This document shows positions 18,846 through 27,916 of a stretch of 64,000 nt of DNA, piece by piece; within the stretch, counting starts at the first letter, position 1; each line of letters opens with the position of its first letter. The DNA comes from GCA-2689995 sp964529325. Its GTDB lineage: Bacteria; Fidelibacterota; Marinisomatia; SCGC-AAA003-L08; GCA-2689995. Both the position numbers and the translations under genes were made by a program. The notes below the pieces were generated by a model, which was not told the DNA's origin, made no database searches, and saw nothing but the letters and a program-made list of their open reading frames with translations. Location of the stretch: NCBI GenBank assembly GCA_964529325.1, contig CAZGWH010000005.1, positions 1 to 64,000 on the forward strand, written 5' to 3'.

Positions 18846-19673
18846 ATGCCACTTAGAAAATTAAAACCAAATACACCAGGGCAAAGATTTATGTCTGTGC
18901 CTACTTTTGAAGAAATCACGACTTCCCGACCAGAAAGAGCTCTTACTGAAGCTCTTCGGAAAACAGGTGGTCGTAATAATTTAGGAAGAATTACAAGTCG
19001 ACATCGTGGTGGTGGTCATAAAAGAAGATATAGAATTATTGATTTTAAAAGAAATAAATTTGATATTGTTGGTGAAGTTATAACAATAGAATATGATCCA
19101 AATAGATCTCCTCGTATTTCTTTAGTTAAATATGCTGACGGTGAGAAACGATATGTTTTAGCTCCAGTTGGGTTAAAAGTTGGTGATAAAATATTATCTT
19201 CTAAATCACAAATCCCTTTTACCACTGGTAATTCAATGCCACTTGGGATTATACCTGAGGGTATGTTAGTACATAATATTGAATTGAAAGAAGGTAAGGG
19301 CGGTCAAATGGCAAGAAGTGCGGGTACATATGCTCGACTTATGGCTAAAGAAAATGGAATGATTACCTTGAAATTGCCTTCTGGTGAAATGAGAATGGTT
19401 ACTGAACATTGTTTAGCTACTATTGGAATGGTTGGAAATAGAGATCATGCAAATATTGTTTATGGTAAAGCTGGTCGTATGAGATGGCTAGGAAGAAGAC
19501 CTAAAGTTAGAGGTGTTGTTATGAATCCTGTTGATCACCCTCATGGTGGTGGAGAAGGTAAGACAAGTGGTGGTCGTCATCCCGTTTCACCTTGGGGAAC
19601 ACCGGCAAAAGGTTATAAAACTCGAAAGAAAAATAAATTATCAAATAGATTGATAGTTAAGAGAAGGAAATAG
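18846..19673 (+). CDS. rplB: 50S ribosomal protein L2
   Basis: L2 is a core 50S protein needed for subunit joining and peptidyl transfer. The 275-aa length is typical. The C-terminal NPVDHPHGGGEGK motif with the functional histidine region is intact, as is the basic C-terminal tail. It lies in the order rplW-rplB-rpsS. Confidence 0.98.
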   Translation: MPLRKLKPNTPGQRFMSVPTFEEITTSRPERALTEALRKTGGRNNLGRITSRHRGGGHKRRYRIIDFKRNKFDIVGEVITIEYDPNRSPRISLVKYADGEKRYVLAPVGLKVGDKILSSKSQIPFTTGNSMPLGIIPEGMLVHNIELKEGKGGQMARSAGTYARLMAKENGMITLKLPSGEMRMVTEHCLATIGMVGNRDHANIVYGKAGRMRWLGRRPKVRGVVMNPVDHPHGGGEGKTSGGRHPVSPWGTPAKGYKTRKKNKLSNRLIVKRRK

Positions 19674-19675
19674 AA

Positions 19676-19939
19676 TTGGCAAGATCTCTTAAAAAAGGAC
19701 CATATATTGATCCTAAATTAGAAAAAAAAATATCTAATATGCGAAGTATGGGTAAGAAGCAGGTGATAAAGACTTGGTCAAGAAGATCGACAATATCTCC
19801 ATTGTTTGTAGGTTTAACCTTTGCAGTACATAATGGAAATAAATTTGTTCCTGTTTATGTATCAGAAAATATGGTTGGTCATAAATTAGGTGAATTTTCG
19901 CCTACTCGTTTGTTTAGAAGCCACGCTGGAGGTAATTAG
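19676..19939 (+). CDS. rpsS: 30S ribosomal protein S19
   Basis: S19 sits in the 30S head and contacts the A-site tRNA region with S13. The 87-aa protein reads ARSLKKGPYID at the start and has the TWSRRSTI and GHKLGEF segments. The start is TTG after an AAGGAAA ribosome binding site. Confidence 0.97.
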   Translation: MARSLKKGPYIDPKLEKKISNMRSMGKKQVIKTWSRRSTISPLFVGLTFAVHNGNKFVPVYVSENMVGHKLGEFSPTRLFRSHAGGN

Positions 19940-19947
19940 AAAGTATT

Positions 19948-20292
19948 ATGGAAGCAATTGCAAAAGCAAAAAATTTAAAACAATCACCGTATAAAGTTAG
20001 GCAAATTTTAGATATTGTTCGTGGTAAAAATGTAAACGAAGCAATTAATACACTTAAGTTTACAAATAAAAAAGCCGCAAAAATAATTTTAAAAACATTA
20101 AATTCTGCAATCGCAAATTTATCTTCAAATGATGAAGCTTACGATGTGGATAAATTTTATGTAAAAACTGCATTTGTTGATGGTGGTCCAATGATGAAAA
20201 GGTGGCGAGCGGCAGCAATGGGGAGAGCAGTGAGGATTTTGAAAAGATCATCACATTTAACTATTATCATTTCTCAAAAAGGTTCTAACTAA
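19948..20292 (+). CDS. rplV: 50S ribosomal protein L22
   Basis: L22 spans the exit tunnel. The 114-aa protein has the SPYKVRQILDIVRGK stretch (about residues 12-26) and the tunnel hairpin with MKRWRAAAMGRA, then ends in a strand with HLTIII. It is followed by rpsC after 3 nt. Confidence 0.97.
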   Translation: MEAIAKAKNLKQSPYKVRQILDIVRGKNVNEAINTLKFTNKKAAKIILKTLNSAIANLSSNDEAYDVDKFYVKTAFVDGGPMMKRWRAAAMGRAVRILKRSSHLTIIISQKGSN

Positions 20293-20295
20293 TAT

Positions 20296-20937
20296 ATGGG
20301 ACAGAAGACAAATCCAATAGGGTTAAGGCTAGGTATAAATCGAACATGGGATTCTATTTGGTTCGATGAAAAAAATTATGCAGAAAAGCTACACGAAGAT
20401 ATAGTAATTAGAAATTATATTAAAAGTAGGCTAAGAACTGCAAGTGTATCAAAAGTTGAAATATCAAGAACACCAAAGCGAATCATTGCAACTGTTCATA
20501 CTGCAAGACCAGGTATTGTAATCGGTAAAGGTGGTGAAGAAGTTGAACGATTAAAGAAAGAACTTCGTAATTTAATTCATACTAAAATTCAAGTTAATGT
20601 GAGTGAAGTTAAAAGACCTGGTTTGGTGGCAGAATTAGTTGGACAAAATATTGCACAACAAATTGAAAAAAAGATTTCATATAAAAGAGCAATAAAAAAA
20701 GCAATACAATCTACGATGAGTATGGGAGCTGAAGGAATTCGTATTTGTGCTTCTGGAAGATTAAATGGTGCTGAAATTGCAAGAAGTGAAACATATAGAG
20801 ATGGTCGAGTTCCGCTTCATACGCTAAGAGCAAATATTGATTATTCACATGTTGAGTCAAATACCACATTTGGTATTATTGGATTGAAAGTTTGGATTTA
20901 TCATGGTGAGATTTTGCCAAAAAGAAATAGGAGTTAA
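20296..20937 (+). CDS. rpsC: 30S ribosomal protein S3
   Basis: S3 is at the mRNA entry side of the 30S subunit. The 213-aa protein starts MGQKTNPIGLRLG and has a KH domain with the GxxG loop in VIGKGGEEV (about residues 76-84), then the C-terminal S3 domain with the SGRLNGAEIAR motif. Confidence 0.98.
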   Translation: MGQKTNPIGLRLGINRTWDSIWFDEKNYAEKLHEDIVIRNYIKSRLRTASVSKVEISRTPKRIIATVHTARPGIVIGKGGEEVERLKKELRNLIHTKIQVNVSEVKRPGLVAELVGQNIAQQIEKKISYKRAIKKAIQSTMSMGAEGIRICASGRLNGAEIARSETYRDGRVPLHTLRANIDYSHVESNTTFGIIGLKVWIYHGEILPKRNRS

Positions 20938-20942
20938 TGTAA

Positions 20943-21359
20943 ATGTTAGCACCCAAAAAAATAAAATATAGAAAACCCCAAAAAGGAAAGATGAGGGGTA
21001 TGTCCATGACTGGAGATTATGTATCTTTTGGTACTTTTGGATTAAAAGCTCTCGAAGCGGGGTGGATTACTAGTCGGCAGATTGAAGCAGCTCGTGTAAC
21101 TATTTCTAGACGAGTTAAAAAATTAGGTAAATTATGGATTAGAATTTTTCCACATAAATCAATAACTAAAAAACCTGCTGAAACAAGAATGGGTAAAGGT
21201 AAAGGTGCTCCTGAATATTGGGTAGCTGTAATCAAACCAGGTAGGATTTTATTTGAAATAGATGGAGTTGATGAAGAATTAGCAAATGAAGCATTTATTC
21301 AATGTTCACATAAATTACCATTAAAAACTAAAATAGTTACTCGTAGGGAATCTATTTAA
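20943..21359 (+). CDS. rplP: 50S ribosomal protein L16
   Basis: L16 helps position A-site tRNA. The 138-aa protein starts with the basic segment of the KIKYRKPQKG type and contains RMGKGKG, which approaches the peptidyl transferase centre. Its stop codon overlaps the rpmC start by one base, suggesting translational coupling. Confidence 0.97.
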   Translation: MLAPKKIKYRKPQKGKMRGMSMTGDYVSFGTFGLKALEAGWITSRQIEAARVTISRRVKKLGKLWIRIFPHKSITKKPAETRMGKGKGAPEYWVAVIKPGRILFEIDGVDEELANEAFIQCSHKLPLKTKIVTRRESI

Positions 21360-21568
21360 TGAAAAAACAAGAATTAAATAAATTATCAGTTGAAGAATTA
21401 AAAGTGAAACTTAAAGATAATATAGATTCAATTATGAATATGAGGTTTCAAAAAGCATTACAACAACTTGAACATCCAAAACAAATAACAAAAATTCGAA
21501 GAGAAGTTGCTCAAATTAAAACTGTATTGCGAGAATTTGATTTGGGAATTAGAGGAAAGGAATTATAG
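21359..21568 (+). CDS. rpmC: 50S ribosomal protein L29
   Basis: L29 is a small two-helix protein near L23 at the tunnel exit. The 69-aa protein contains ELKVKL in helix 1 and the RRE/AQIKTVLRE segment in helix 2, which are family features. It lies between rplP and rpsQ as usual. Confidence 0.95.
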   Translation: MKKQELNKLSVEELKVKLKDNIDSIMNMRFQKALQQLEHPKQITKIRREVAQIKTVLREFDLGIRGKEL

Positions 21569-21570
21569 AG

Positions 21571-21834
21571 ATGGCTGATTCTCAAAGAAGACAATTAATA
21601 GGTACTGTTTTACCATCTAAAATGGAAAAGACTGTAGTTGTTCAAGTCACCAGAAGATTTGCACATCCGGTTTATAAGAAATTTGTTTCTAAGAATAAAA
21701 AATATTATGCTGATGATCCTGGAAATATTGCAAAATCAGGAGATACCGTTAAAATTATAGAAGCTCGTCAGTTAAGTAAGTTGAAAAGATGGCGTCTTGT
21801 TGAAGTTACACAAAAAGCTGAAGGTCTAAAATAG
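21571..21834 (+). CDS. rpsQ: 30S ribosomal protein S17
   Basis: S17 is a primary 16S rRNA binder with an OB fold. The 87-aa protein has the opening RRQLIGTVLPSKMEKTVVV and the RFAHPVYKK segment. It sits 2 nt after rpmC and 8 nt before rplN. Confidence 0.97.
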   Translation: MADSQRRQLIGTVLPSKMEKTVVVQVTRRFAHPVYKKFVSKNKKYYADDPGNIAKSGDTVKIIEARQLSKLKRWRLVEVTQKAEGLK

Positions 21835-21842
21835 GATAAGAA

Positions 21843-22211
21843 ATGATTCAACAAGAAAGTAGATTAAAAGTAGCAGATAATACGGGAGCTAAAGAAGTTC
21901 TATGTATTCGAGTTTTAGGTGGTACGGGCAGACGGTATGCTAGAGTAGGTGATATGATTGTTGTGACAATTAAAAAAGCAATACCTGGCGGAGCGTTAAA
22001 AAAAGGTGAAACTTCTAGAGCTGTAGTAGTTCGTGCAAAAAAAGAAATAAGAAGAAAAGATGGGTCTTATATTCGTTTTGATGAAAATGCCGCAGTTTTA
22101 ATTGATAAAAATAATGAACCTAAAGGCACTCGTGTCTTTGGTCCTGTTGCTAGAGAGCTACGAGAAAAACAATATATGAAAATTGTTTCACTTGCACCGG
22201 AGGTTATTTAA
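21843..22211 (+). CDS. rplN: 50S ribosomal protein L14
   Basis: L14 forms part of the intersubunit bridge with 16S rRNA. The 122-aa protein has the MIQQESRLKVADNTGAKE start and the GTRVFGPVARELR segment near the C terminus, both diagnostic. Its stop overlaps the rplX start by one base. Confidence 0.98.
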   Translation: MIQQESRLKVADNTGAKEVLCIRVLGGTGRRYARVGDMIVVTIKKAIPGGALKKGETSRAVVVRAKKEIRRKDGSYIRFDENAAVLIDKNNEPKGTRVFGPVARELREKQYMKIVSLAPEVI

Positions 22212-22516
22212 TGAAAATTATTAAAGGTGATTCAGTTCGAATAATGACTGGATCAGATAAAGGTAAAGAAGGAAGAGTTTTAAAATCTTATCCTGTTAGA
22301 AATAAAATATTGATTGAAGGTATAAATATTGTTAAAAAACATGTTAGACCTAGTCAAGATAATCCACAAGGCGGTATAACAGAAAAAGAAATGCCAGTTG
22401 ATATTTCTAATGTTGCACTTCTTTTTAATGGAGAACCAACAAAGGTAGGATATAAGACTCTTGATGATAATAAGAAAGTTAGAATTTCAAAGAAAACAGG
22501 TGAAGTAATACAGTAA
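22211..22516 (+). CDS. rplX: 50S ribosomal protein L24
   Basis: L24 is an assembly initiator with a KOW domain. The 101-aa protein has GDSVRIMTGSDKGKEG near the start (KOW) and VKKHVRPSQ. It starts inside the rplN stop codon and precedes rplE by 5 nt. Confidence 0.96.
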   Translation: MKIIKGDSVRIMTGSDKGKEGRVLKSYPVRNKILIEGINIVKKHVRPSQDNPQGGITEKEMPVDISNVALLFNGEPTKVGYKTLDDNKKVRISKKTGEVIQ

Positions 22517-22521
22517 AATTT

Positions 22522-23115
22522 ATGGCTAAAACCGAAAAAAAATATATACCTAGACTGCAGAAGCAATATAATGAATCTTCTATAAGTTATTTAAAGGATA
22601 AACTTGGAATTAAAAATTCTATGAAAATTCCAAAGTTTGAAAAAATAGTTTTAAATATGGGGATTGGTGAAGCACGCGACAATGCAACTAATCTAAAAAA
22701 TGCAATTCAGGAAATGACATTAATTACAGGGCAAAAAGCTGTAGTTACTTATGCAAAAAAAGCGATTTCAAATTTTAAAGTGAGAGAAAAAGACCCAATG
22801 GGTGTAAGAGTTACTTTAAGAGGAAAGATTATGTTTGAATTTTTAGATCGTTTCATCTCAGTTGCATGTCCTCGAGTTAGAGATTTCTCAGGGTTTAGAG
22901 TAAAAGGATTTGATGGAATGGGTAACTATAATTTTGGTATAACAGAACAAATTATTTTCCCAGAAATTGATTATGATAAAATAGATAAAATCCGAGGAAT
23001 GAATATTACTGTAGTTACTTCTGCTGTAACAGATGAACAATCATTTGAACTATTAAATTCAATTGGTTTTCCTTTCCGTCGGTCTTTACAAGCAAATACT
23101 GAGGCTCAAGCATAA
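22522..23115 (+). CDS. rplE: 50S ribosomal protein L5
   Basis: L5 binds 5S rRNA in the central protuberance. At 197 aa it is slightly longer than the ~180-aa norm, because of the N-terminal segment before KIPKFEKIVLNMGIGEA. The FNFGITEQIIFPEIDYDKI-type segment appears as NYNFGITEQIIFPEIDYD. The stop overlaps the rpsN start by one base. Confidence 0.97.
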   Translation: MAKTEKKYIPRLQKQYNESSISYLKDKLGIKNSMKIPKFEKIVLNMGIGEARDNATNLKNAIQEMTLITGQKAVVTYAKKAISNFKVREKDPMGVRVTLRGKIMFEFLDRFISVACPRVRDFSGFRVKGFDGMGNYNFGITEQIIFPEIDYDKIDKIRGMNITVVTSAVTDEQSFELLNSIGFPFRRSLQANTEAQA

Positions 23116-23300
23116 TGGCAAGAAAATCTTTGATAGTTAAGGCAAGTCGTAAACCAAAATTTTCAACAAGAGCTTACTCGCGTTGTAATAATTGTGGACG
23201 ACCTAAGGCAGTTTATAGAAAATTCGGTTTATGCAGGATATGTTTTAGAGAAATGGCTCTAAAAGGATATATTCCTGGTGTAACAAAAGCAAGTTGGTAA
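23115..23300 (+). CDS. rpsN: 30S ribosomal protein S14, zinc-binding type
   Basis: S14 belongs to the 30S head. This is the short 61-aa C+ form with Cys24/Cys27 and Cys40/Cys43 as zinc ligands. L33 (Cys14/17/41/44) and L36 here are also the zinc forms. No zinc-free paralogue of these proteins is present in this window. Confidence 0.97.
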   Translation: MARKSLIVKASRKPKFSTRAYSRCNNCGRPKAVYRKFGLCRICFREMALKGYIPGVTKASW

Positions 23301-23313
23301 ATTAGGGAATAAT

Positions 23314-23712
23314 ATGTCATTAAATGATCCAGTAGCAGATTTATTAACAAGAATTAGAAACGCTCAACAAGCTGAAAAAAAATGGGTTGATGTACCATCA
23401 TCAAATTTAATTATCCGAATTTCCCATGTTTTGAAAGAAGAAGCATTTGTTAGAGATTTCATTCTTATTAAAGATAACAAGCAAGGTGTTTTAAGAATAT
23501 TCTTAAAATATGATGATAATTTACTACCAGTTATCCACCACATTAGTCGTGTGAGCAAACCTGGTTGTAGAGTATATGCAAATTCAACAAAACTCCCCAG
23601 AGTCTTAAATGGAATGGGAATTTCTATTTTAACGACTTCAAAAGGAGTTATTTCAAATAAAAAGGCTAAAGCATTGAATGTTGGTGGTGAAATTCTTTGT
23701 CAAGTTTGGTAG
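23314..23712 (+). CDS. rpsH: 30S ribosomal protein S8
   Basis: S8 binds helix 21 of 16S rRNA and often represses the spc operon. The 132-aa protein starts with DPVADLLTRIRNAQ. The C-terminal stretch GISILTTSKGVISNKKA is the family signature, followed by GGEILCQVW. It is the fourth gene of the spc operon here. Confidence 0.97.
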   Translation: MSLNDPVADLLTRIRNAQQAEKKWVDVPSSNLIIRISHVLKEEAFVRDFILIKDNKQGVLRIFLKYDDNLLPVIHHISRVSKPGCRVYANSTKLPRVLNGMGISILTTSKGVISNKKAKALNVGGEILCQVW

Positions 23713-23733
23713 TATAGGCAGGTAATAAGAAAT

Positions 23734-24282
23734 ATGTCAAGAATTGGTAGAAAACCGATAACTATTCCTGAAGGTGTTGAAATTTCACAAAAAGGTGATG
23801 TTATTAGTGTAAAAGGAACTCGTGGAATGTTAAGCTTTGAACATCGTGATACTGTAAGTATTAAAGTTGATGATAATTCAATATTAATTAGCAGGGAGAA
23901 TGATGATAAAAGTAATCGTGAATTACATGGTTTAACAAGAGCATTAGTGCAAAACATGGTTAATGGTGTTTCCTTGGGATTTAAAAAAGAACTAGAATTA
24001 AATGGTGTTGGCTTTACAGCAGATGCAAAAAATCCTCCATTTTTAATTTTAAATTTAGGGTTTTCACATCCTATCTACTTTGTAATTCCAGATGAAATTA
24101 CAATTGTTACTCCTAAACCAACACAAATTCATATCGAAGGGATAGATAAACAGCTTGTTGGTGAAGTTGCAGCAAAAATTAGATCCTTTAGAAAACCAGA
24201 ACCTTATAAAGGTAAGGGTGTGAAGTATGTTGAAGAAACGATTAGAAGAAAAGCAGGTAAATCAGTTGGAGCGGGTGCATAA
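23734..24282 (+). CDS. rplF: 50S ribosomal protein L6
   Basis: L6 lies near the factor-binding site. The 182-aa protein opens SRIGRKPITIPEGV and ends with the signature EPYKGKGVKYVEE region (about residues 153-166). Its two tandem similar domains are complete. It starts 21 nt after rpsH. Confidence 0.97.
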   Translation: MSRIGRKPITIPEGVEISQKGDVISVKGTRGMLSFEHRDTVSIKVDDNSILISRENDDKSNRELHGLTRALVQNMVNGVSLGFKKELELNGVGFTADAKNPPFLILNLGFSHPIYFVIPDEITIVTPKPTQIHIEGIDKQLVGEVAAKIRSFRKPEPYKGKGVKYVEETIRRKAGKSVGAGA

Positions 24283-24284
24283 CT

Positions 24285-24656
24285 ATGTTAAAAGCTAAAA
24301 GAGAAAAAAAAGCTCGGTGGGAAAATAAAAGAGCTCGAGTTAAATATAAATTATTAAAAGGCACAAAAATGCGTCTTGTAGTTTATAGATCAAATAAAAA
24401 TATTTTTGCTCAAATTGTTGATGATAATAAACATACAACATTAGTTTCAGCATCGAGTTTAGATAAAGAAATAACTGAATCGATTAATAAAGCTGAAAGC
24501 AAAATACAGCAAAGTGAAATTGTGGGACAATCACTTGCAAATAAAGCTAAAGATAATAAGATTTTAGAAGTAATTTTTGATAGAAATGGATATAAATATC
24601 ATGGACGAGTTAAAGCTTTTGCAGATTCTGCAAGAAAAAGCGGACTTGTTTTTTAA
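24285..24656 (+). CDS. rplR: 50S ribosomal protein L18
   Basis: L18 binds 5S rRNA together with L5. The 123-aa protein has a basic N terminus, the segment LVVYRSNKNIFAQIVDD, and the C-terminal YHGRVKAFADSARKSGL motif. It lies between rplF and rpsE. Confidence 0.96.
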   Translation: MLKAKREKKARWENKRARVKYKLLKGTKMRLVVYRSNKNIFAQIVDDNKHTTLVSASSLDKEITESINKAESKIQQSEIVGQSLANKAKDNKILEVIFDRNGYKYHGRVKAFADSARKSGLVF

Positions 24657-24667
24657 CGGAGAATAAT

Positions 24668-25174
24668 TTGGTAAATATAATTAACCCATCAGAATTAGAG
24701 TTAAAAGATGAAGCAGTCGTTGTTATTAATCGCGTATCAAAAGTGATTACTGGCGGACGAAGGTTTGGATTTAATTCTGTTGTTGCTGTTGGGGATGGTA
24801 AAGGTCATTTAGGTATAGGTTTTGGAAAAGCTAGCGATGTAATGTCAGCTGTAAATAAAGCCAAAGAAAATGCAAAGAAAAATATTTTTAGAATTAATTT
24901 AATGAACGGTACAATACCTCATGAAATTAATGTAAGATATGCTTCTTCAAAAGTAATGTTAAAGCCAGCTTCGCCTGGTACTGGTATTATTGCAGGTGGA
25001 CCAGTTAGAATATTATTAGAGCAAGTTGGTATTACAGATATTCTTTCTAAAATCACTTCTTCAACAAATCCAATCAATGTAGTTCGTGCAGTTGAAAAAG
25101 GATTAAAATCATTAAGAGATCCATTGACTGTTGCTCGTCAAAGGGGAATTACAGTAAAGGAATTATTCAGTTAA
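24668..25174 (+). CDS. rpsE: 30S ribosomal protein S5
   Basis: S5 affects decoding fidelity and mRNA entry. The 168-aa protein contains the family motif GGRRFGFNSVVAVGDGKGHLGIG at about residues 29-51 and the C-terminal domain with GTGIIAGGPVR. The start codon is TTG after CGGAG. Confidence 0.97.
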   Translation: MVNIINPSELELKDEAVVVINRVSKVITGGRRFGFNSVVAVGDGKGHLGIGFGKASDVMSAVNKAKENAKKNIFRINLMNGTIPHEINVRYASSKVMLKPASPGTGIIAGGPVRILLEQVGITDILSKITSSTNPINVVRAVEKGLKSLRDPLTVARQRGITVKELFS

Positions 25175-25189
25175 ACTGATAAAATTATT

Positions 25190-25375
25190 ATGGCTGACAA
25201 AAAACTGAAAATAACACAATTAAAAAGTGCAATTGGTTATCGTAAAAGAACCAAGGCAACAATTATAGCATTAGGACTAAGAAAATTAAATCATTCTGTA
25301 ATTCATAATGATTCACCTGCTATTAGGGGAATGATTAATGCAGTTTGTTTTTTAGTTAAAGTAGAGGAAGTGTAA
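25190..25375 (+). CDS. rpmD: 50S ribosomal protein L30
   Basis: L30 is a small 61-aa protein. It has the ITQLKSAIGYRKRTKATI opening and LGLRKLNHSVIHND, both typical. It ends one nucleotide before the rplO start. Some bacteria lack rpmD, so its presence is informative. Confidence 0.95.
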   Translation: MADKKLKITQLKSAIGYRKRTKATIIALGLRKLNHSVIHNDSPAIRGMINAVCFLVKVEEV

Positions 25376-25376
25376 A

Positions 25377-25817
25377 ATGGATTTAGGATCTTTATCTCCT
25401 GCAGAAGGATCAGTAAGAAAAACGAAGCGAATTGGTCGTGGTAATGCTTCTGGATGGGGTCGAACTGCTGGGCGAGGAATGAATGGTTATAAAGCCCGCT
25501 CTGGTAGTAAATCAAAACCACATTTTGAAGGTGGACAAACACCTTTATCGAGAAGGCTTCCAAAAAGAGGATTTTCTAATTATCCCTTTAGAAAAGAATT
25601 TCAAATTATTAATTTAGATCAATTAAGTAAGTTAGAACTTTCTAAAATTGATTTTGATATTTTATATCAAAAAGGTTTAATTAATAAAAAAAATATACCT
25701 GTTAAAATTTTAGGAAATGGTGATATTACTTCTAATATAGAAGTAACGGCAGATGCTTTTAGTCAATCAGCAATTTCTAAAATAGAAAAATCAGGTGGAA
25801 AAGTTATTTATAAATGA
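25377..25817 (+). CDS. rplO: 50S ribosomal protein L15
   Basis: L15 is a late-assembly protein. The 146-aa protein has the glycine-rich rRNA-binding extension RIGRGNASGWGRTAGRG and the segment FEGGQTPLSRRLPKRGF. It ends with TGA, overlapping the secY ATG by four bases. This TGA shows that UGA is an ordinary stop codon in this genome. Confidence 0.97.
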   Translation: MDLGSLSPAEGSVRKTKRIGRGNASGWGRTAGRGMNGYKARSGSKSKPHFEGGQTPLSRRLPKRGFSNYPFRKEFQIINLDQLSKLELSKIDFDILYQKGLINKKNIPVKILGNGDITSNIEVTADAFSQSAISKIEKSGGKVIYK

Positions 25818-27148
25818 TTGAAAAGATTTTAAATATATTTAAAGTTGAAGAGTTAAGGAAGAAAATAGGCTTCACCTTAATGATTATTGCTATATATCGA
25901 TTGGGAGGTCATATACCTGTTCCTGGAATTAATACAAACGCATTACAAGAGGTAATGGGGCAGTATTCAAATTCACTCTTAGGTTTATATGATATGTTTG
26001 CTGGTGGATTTTTCTCACAAGCATCTATCTTTGCATTAGGTATTATGCCTTATATTTCAGCTTCAATTGTAATTCAGTTATTAGGTGCGGTTGTACCTTA
26101 TTTCCAAAGATTACAAAAAGAAGGTGAAGAAGGTCGTAAAAAGATAATTCAATTAACAAGATATGGTACTGTTTTATTGGCTTTTCTTCAATCTATTGGT
26201 GTTGCTGTATTTTTAACTAGCTACCCTGGGACATCTCAAGGACCAATTGTACCTAATCCAGGAATAACATTTATTCTAACAACAATTATAATTTTAGTAA
26301 CAGGTGTTATATTTGTTATGTGGATGGGGGAGCAAATTACCGATTATGGTATTGGTAACGGTATTTCATTAATAATTATGGTTGGAATATTATCTCGTGC
26401 ACCTCATATTTTTGTTCAACAAAGTAGATTGTTTCAAGATGGTTTATTAAGTGGAACTTTAATTGTAATGCTTGTAGCTACAGCAATAGTTATTACAGGT
26501 TTTGTTGTATATGTATCAACTGGAGTTCGTAAAATTCCAGTACAATATGCAAAAAGAGTTGTTGGGAGAAAAGTATATGGTGGTCAAGCTTCTCATATTC
26601 CTTTGAAAATATTAACTGCGGGTGTAATGCCAATTATTTTTGCTCAAGCACTAATGTTTATACCCAATACGATGGCATCATTTTTTCCTGTGGGAAATTG
26701 GTTCGGTGAAAAATTAACTATCTGGTTTTCACCTACACACGCCGTTTATTCTATTTTTTTTGCATTATTAATTGTGGTATTCACTTATTTTTATACAGCA
26801 ATGGCTTTTAATCCTGTTGATGTTGCTGATAATATGAAAAAACAAGGTGGATTTATTCCTGGCGTTCGGCCTGGTAAAAATACAGCTGAATATATAGATA
26901 ATATTTTAACTCGATTGACACTTCCAGCTGCTATATTTTTAGCATTAGTCGCAATTTTTCCATCAGTTTTAGTTATGCTAGATGATCAAGTAGATTATGC
27001 ATTAGCGAGTTTCTTTGGTGGTACAAGTTTATTAATTATAGTAGGTGTTGCATTAGATACTTTACAACAAATTGAAAGTCATTTAATAATGCGTCACTAT
27101 GATGGATTTTTGAAATCAGGGCAAATTAAAGGTCGCAAACGCTTTTAG
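25814..27148 (+). CDS. secY: Preprotein translocase subunit SecY
   Basis: SecY is the channel of the Sec translocon in the inner membrane. The 444-aa protein has about ten hydrophobic helices. The plug-region motif GGFFSQASIFALGIMPYISAS and the cytoplasmic loop with VRKIPVQYAKR are conserved. The start overlaps the rplO stop by four bases. It pairs with SecE at 1782-1970. adk, often next to it, is missing here. Confidence 0.97.
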   Translation: MIEKILNIFKVEELRKKIGFTLMIIAIYRLGGHIPVPGINTNALQEVMGQYSNSLLGLYDMFAGGFFSQASIFALGIMPYISASIVIQLLGAVVPYFQRLQKEGEEGRKKIIQLTRYGTVLLAFLQSIGVAVFLTSYPGTSQGPIVPNPGITFILTTIIILVTGVIFVMWMGEQITDYGIGNGISLIIMVGILSRAPHIFVQQSRLFQDGLLSGTLIVMLVATAIVITGFVVYVSTGVRKIPVQYAKRVVGRKVYGGQASHIPLKILTAGVMPIIFAQALMFIPNTMASFFPVGNWFGEKLTIWFSPTHAVYSIFFALLIVVFTYFYTAMAFNPVDVADNMKKQGGFIPGVRPGKNTAEYIDNILTRLTLPAAIFLALVAIFPSVLVMLDDQVDYALASFFGGTSLLIIVGVALDTLQQIESHLIMRHYDGFLKSGQIKGRKRF

Positions 27149-27165
27149 CCTAAGCTCTTAATTTT

Positions 27166-27909
27166 TTGATACACATTCGTAATTCAATAGAAGTTGAGAA
27201 AATAAAGGCTAGTTGTGAGATTGTTCGCGATACTTTATTTATGTTGGAAGATTTAGTGAAACCAGGAGTGACAACTTTTGAGTTAGATAGGAAAGCCGAA
27301 GAATTCATAATTTCTAAGGGTGCTAAACCTGGATTCAAAGGTTTATATGGTTTTCCAGCAACATTATGTGTTTCAATTAATGATGAAGTTGTTCATGGGA
27401 TACCAAAAAATAGAAAACTAGAGGATGGTGATATAATCGGTATTGATTGTGGAACATATATGAATGGATTTTATGGAGACCATGCAAAATCTTTCACTGT
27501 TGGAAAAGTAGATTCTAAAGTTATTGAATTATTAAAAGTAACTAAAGAAAGTTTATATCTAGGAATTGAACAGGCTATACCAGGAAACAATATCGGAGAT
27601 ATTGGTTTTGCTATTCAAAATCATGTAGAAAAATATAATTATGGAATAGTAAAAGATTTAGTGGGGCATGGAATTGGAGAAAAATTACATGAAGAACCTC
27701 AAATTCCAAATTATGGAAAAAAAGGGCGAGGGGCAAAAATCAAAGCTGGTATGTGTTTTGCGATTGAGCCAATGATTAATTTAGGTACTGATCAGGTTTT
27801 TACTAAAAGTGATAGTTGGACGGTATGTACAAAAGATGGTAAACCATCTGCACATTTTGAACATACGATTACAGTAACAAATGATAAACCTATAATTTTA
27901 ACTAAATAG
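27166..27909 (+). CDS. map: Methionine aminopeptidase, type I
   Basis: This enzyme removes the initiator methionine from nascent proteins. The 247-aa protein starts at TTG. Family motifs are the KPGVTTFELD segment, SINDEVVHGIP, GIDCGTY and GDHAKSF (metal-binding Asp residues), GHGIGEKLHEEP (metal His) and AIEPMI (Glu). It lies between secY and infA, one of its standard places. Confidence 0.96.
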   Translation: MIHIRNSIEVEKIKASCEIVRDTLFMLEDLVKPGVTTFELDRKAEEFIISKGAKPGFKGLYGFPATLCVSINDEVVHGIPKNRKLEDGDIIGIDCGTYMNGFYGDHAKSFTVGKVDSKVIELLKVTKESLYLGIEQAIPGNNIGDIGFAIQNHVEKYNYGIVKDLVGHGIGEKLHEEPQIPNYGKKGRGAKIKAGMCFAIEPMINLGTDQVFTKSDSWTVCTKDGKPSAHFEHTITVTNDKPIILTK

Positions 27910-27916
27910 GATTAAA

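Noticed and set aside
25815..25817. Reassigned UGA (code 4 or 25) as the cause of in-frame TGAs
   Set aside because: TGA is the true stop of rplO, selA, gmk and the UDG-like gene, so UGA is an ordinary stop in this genome.
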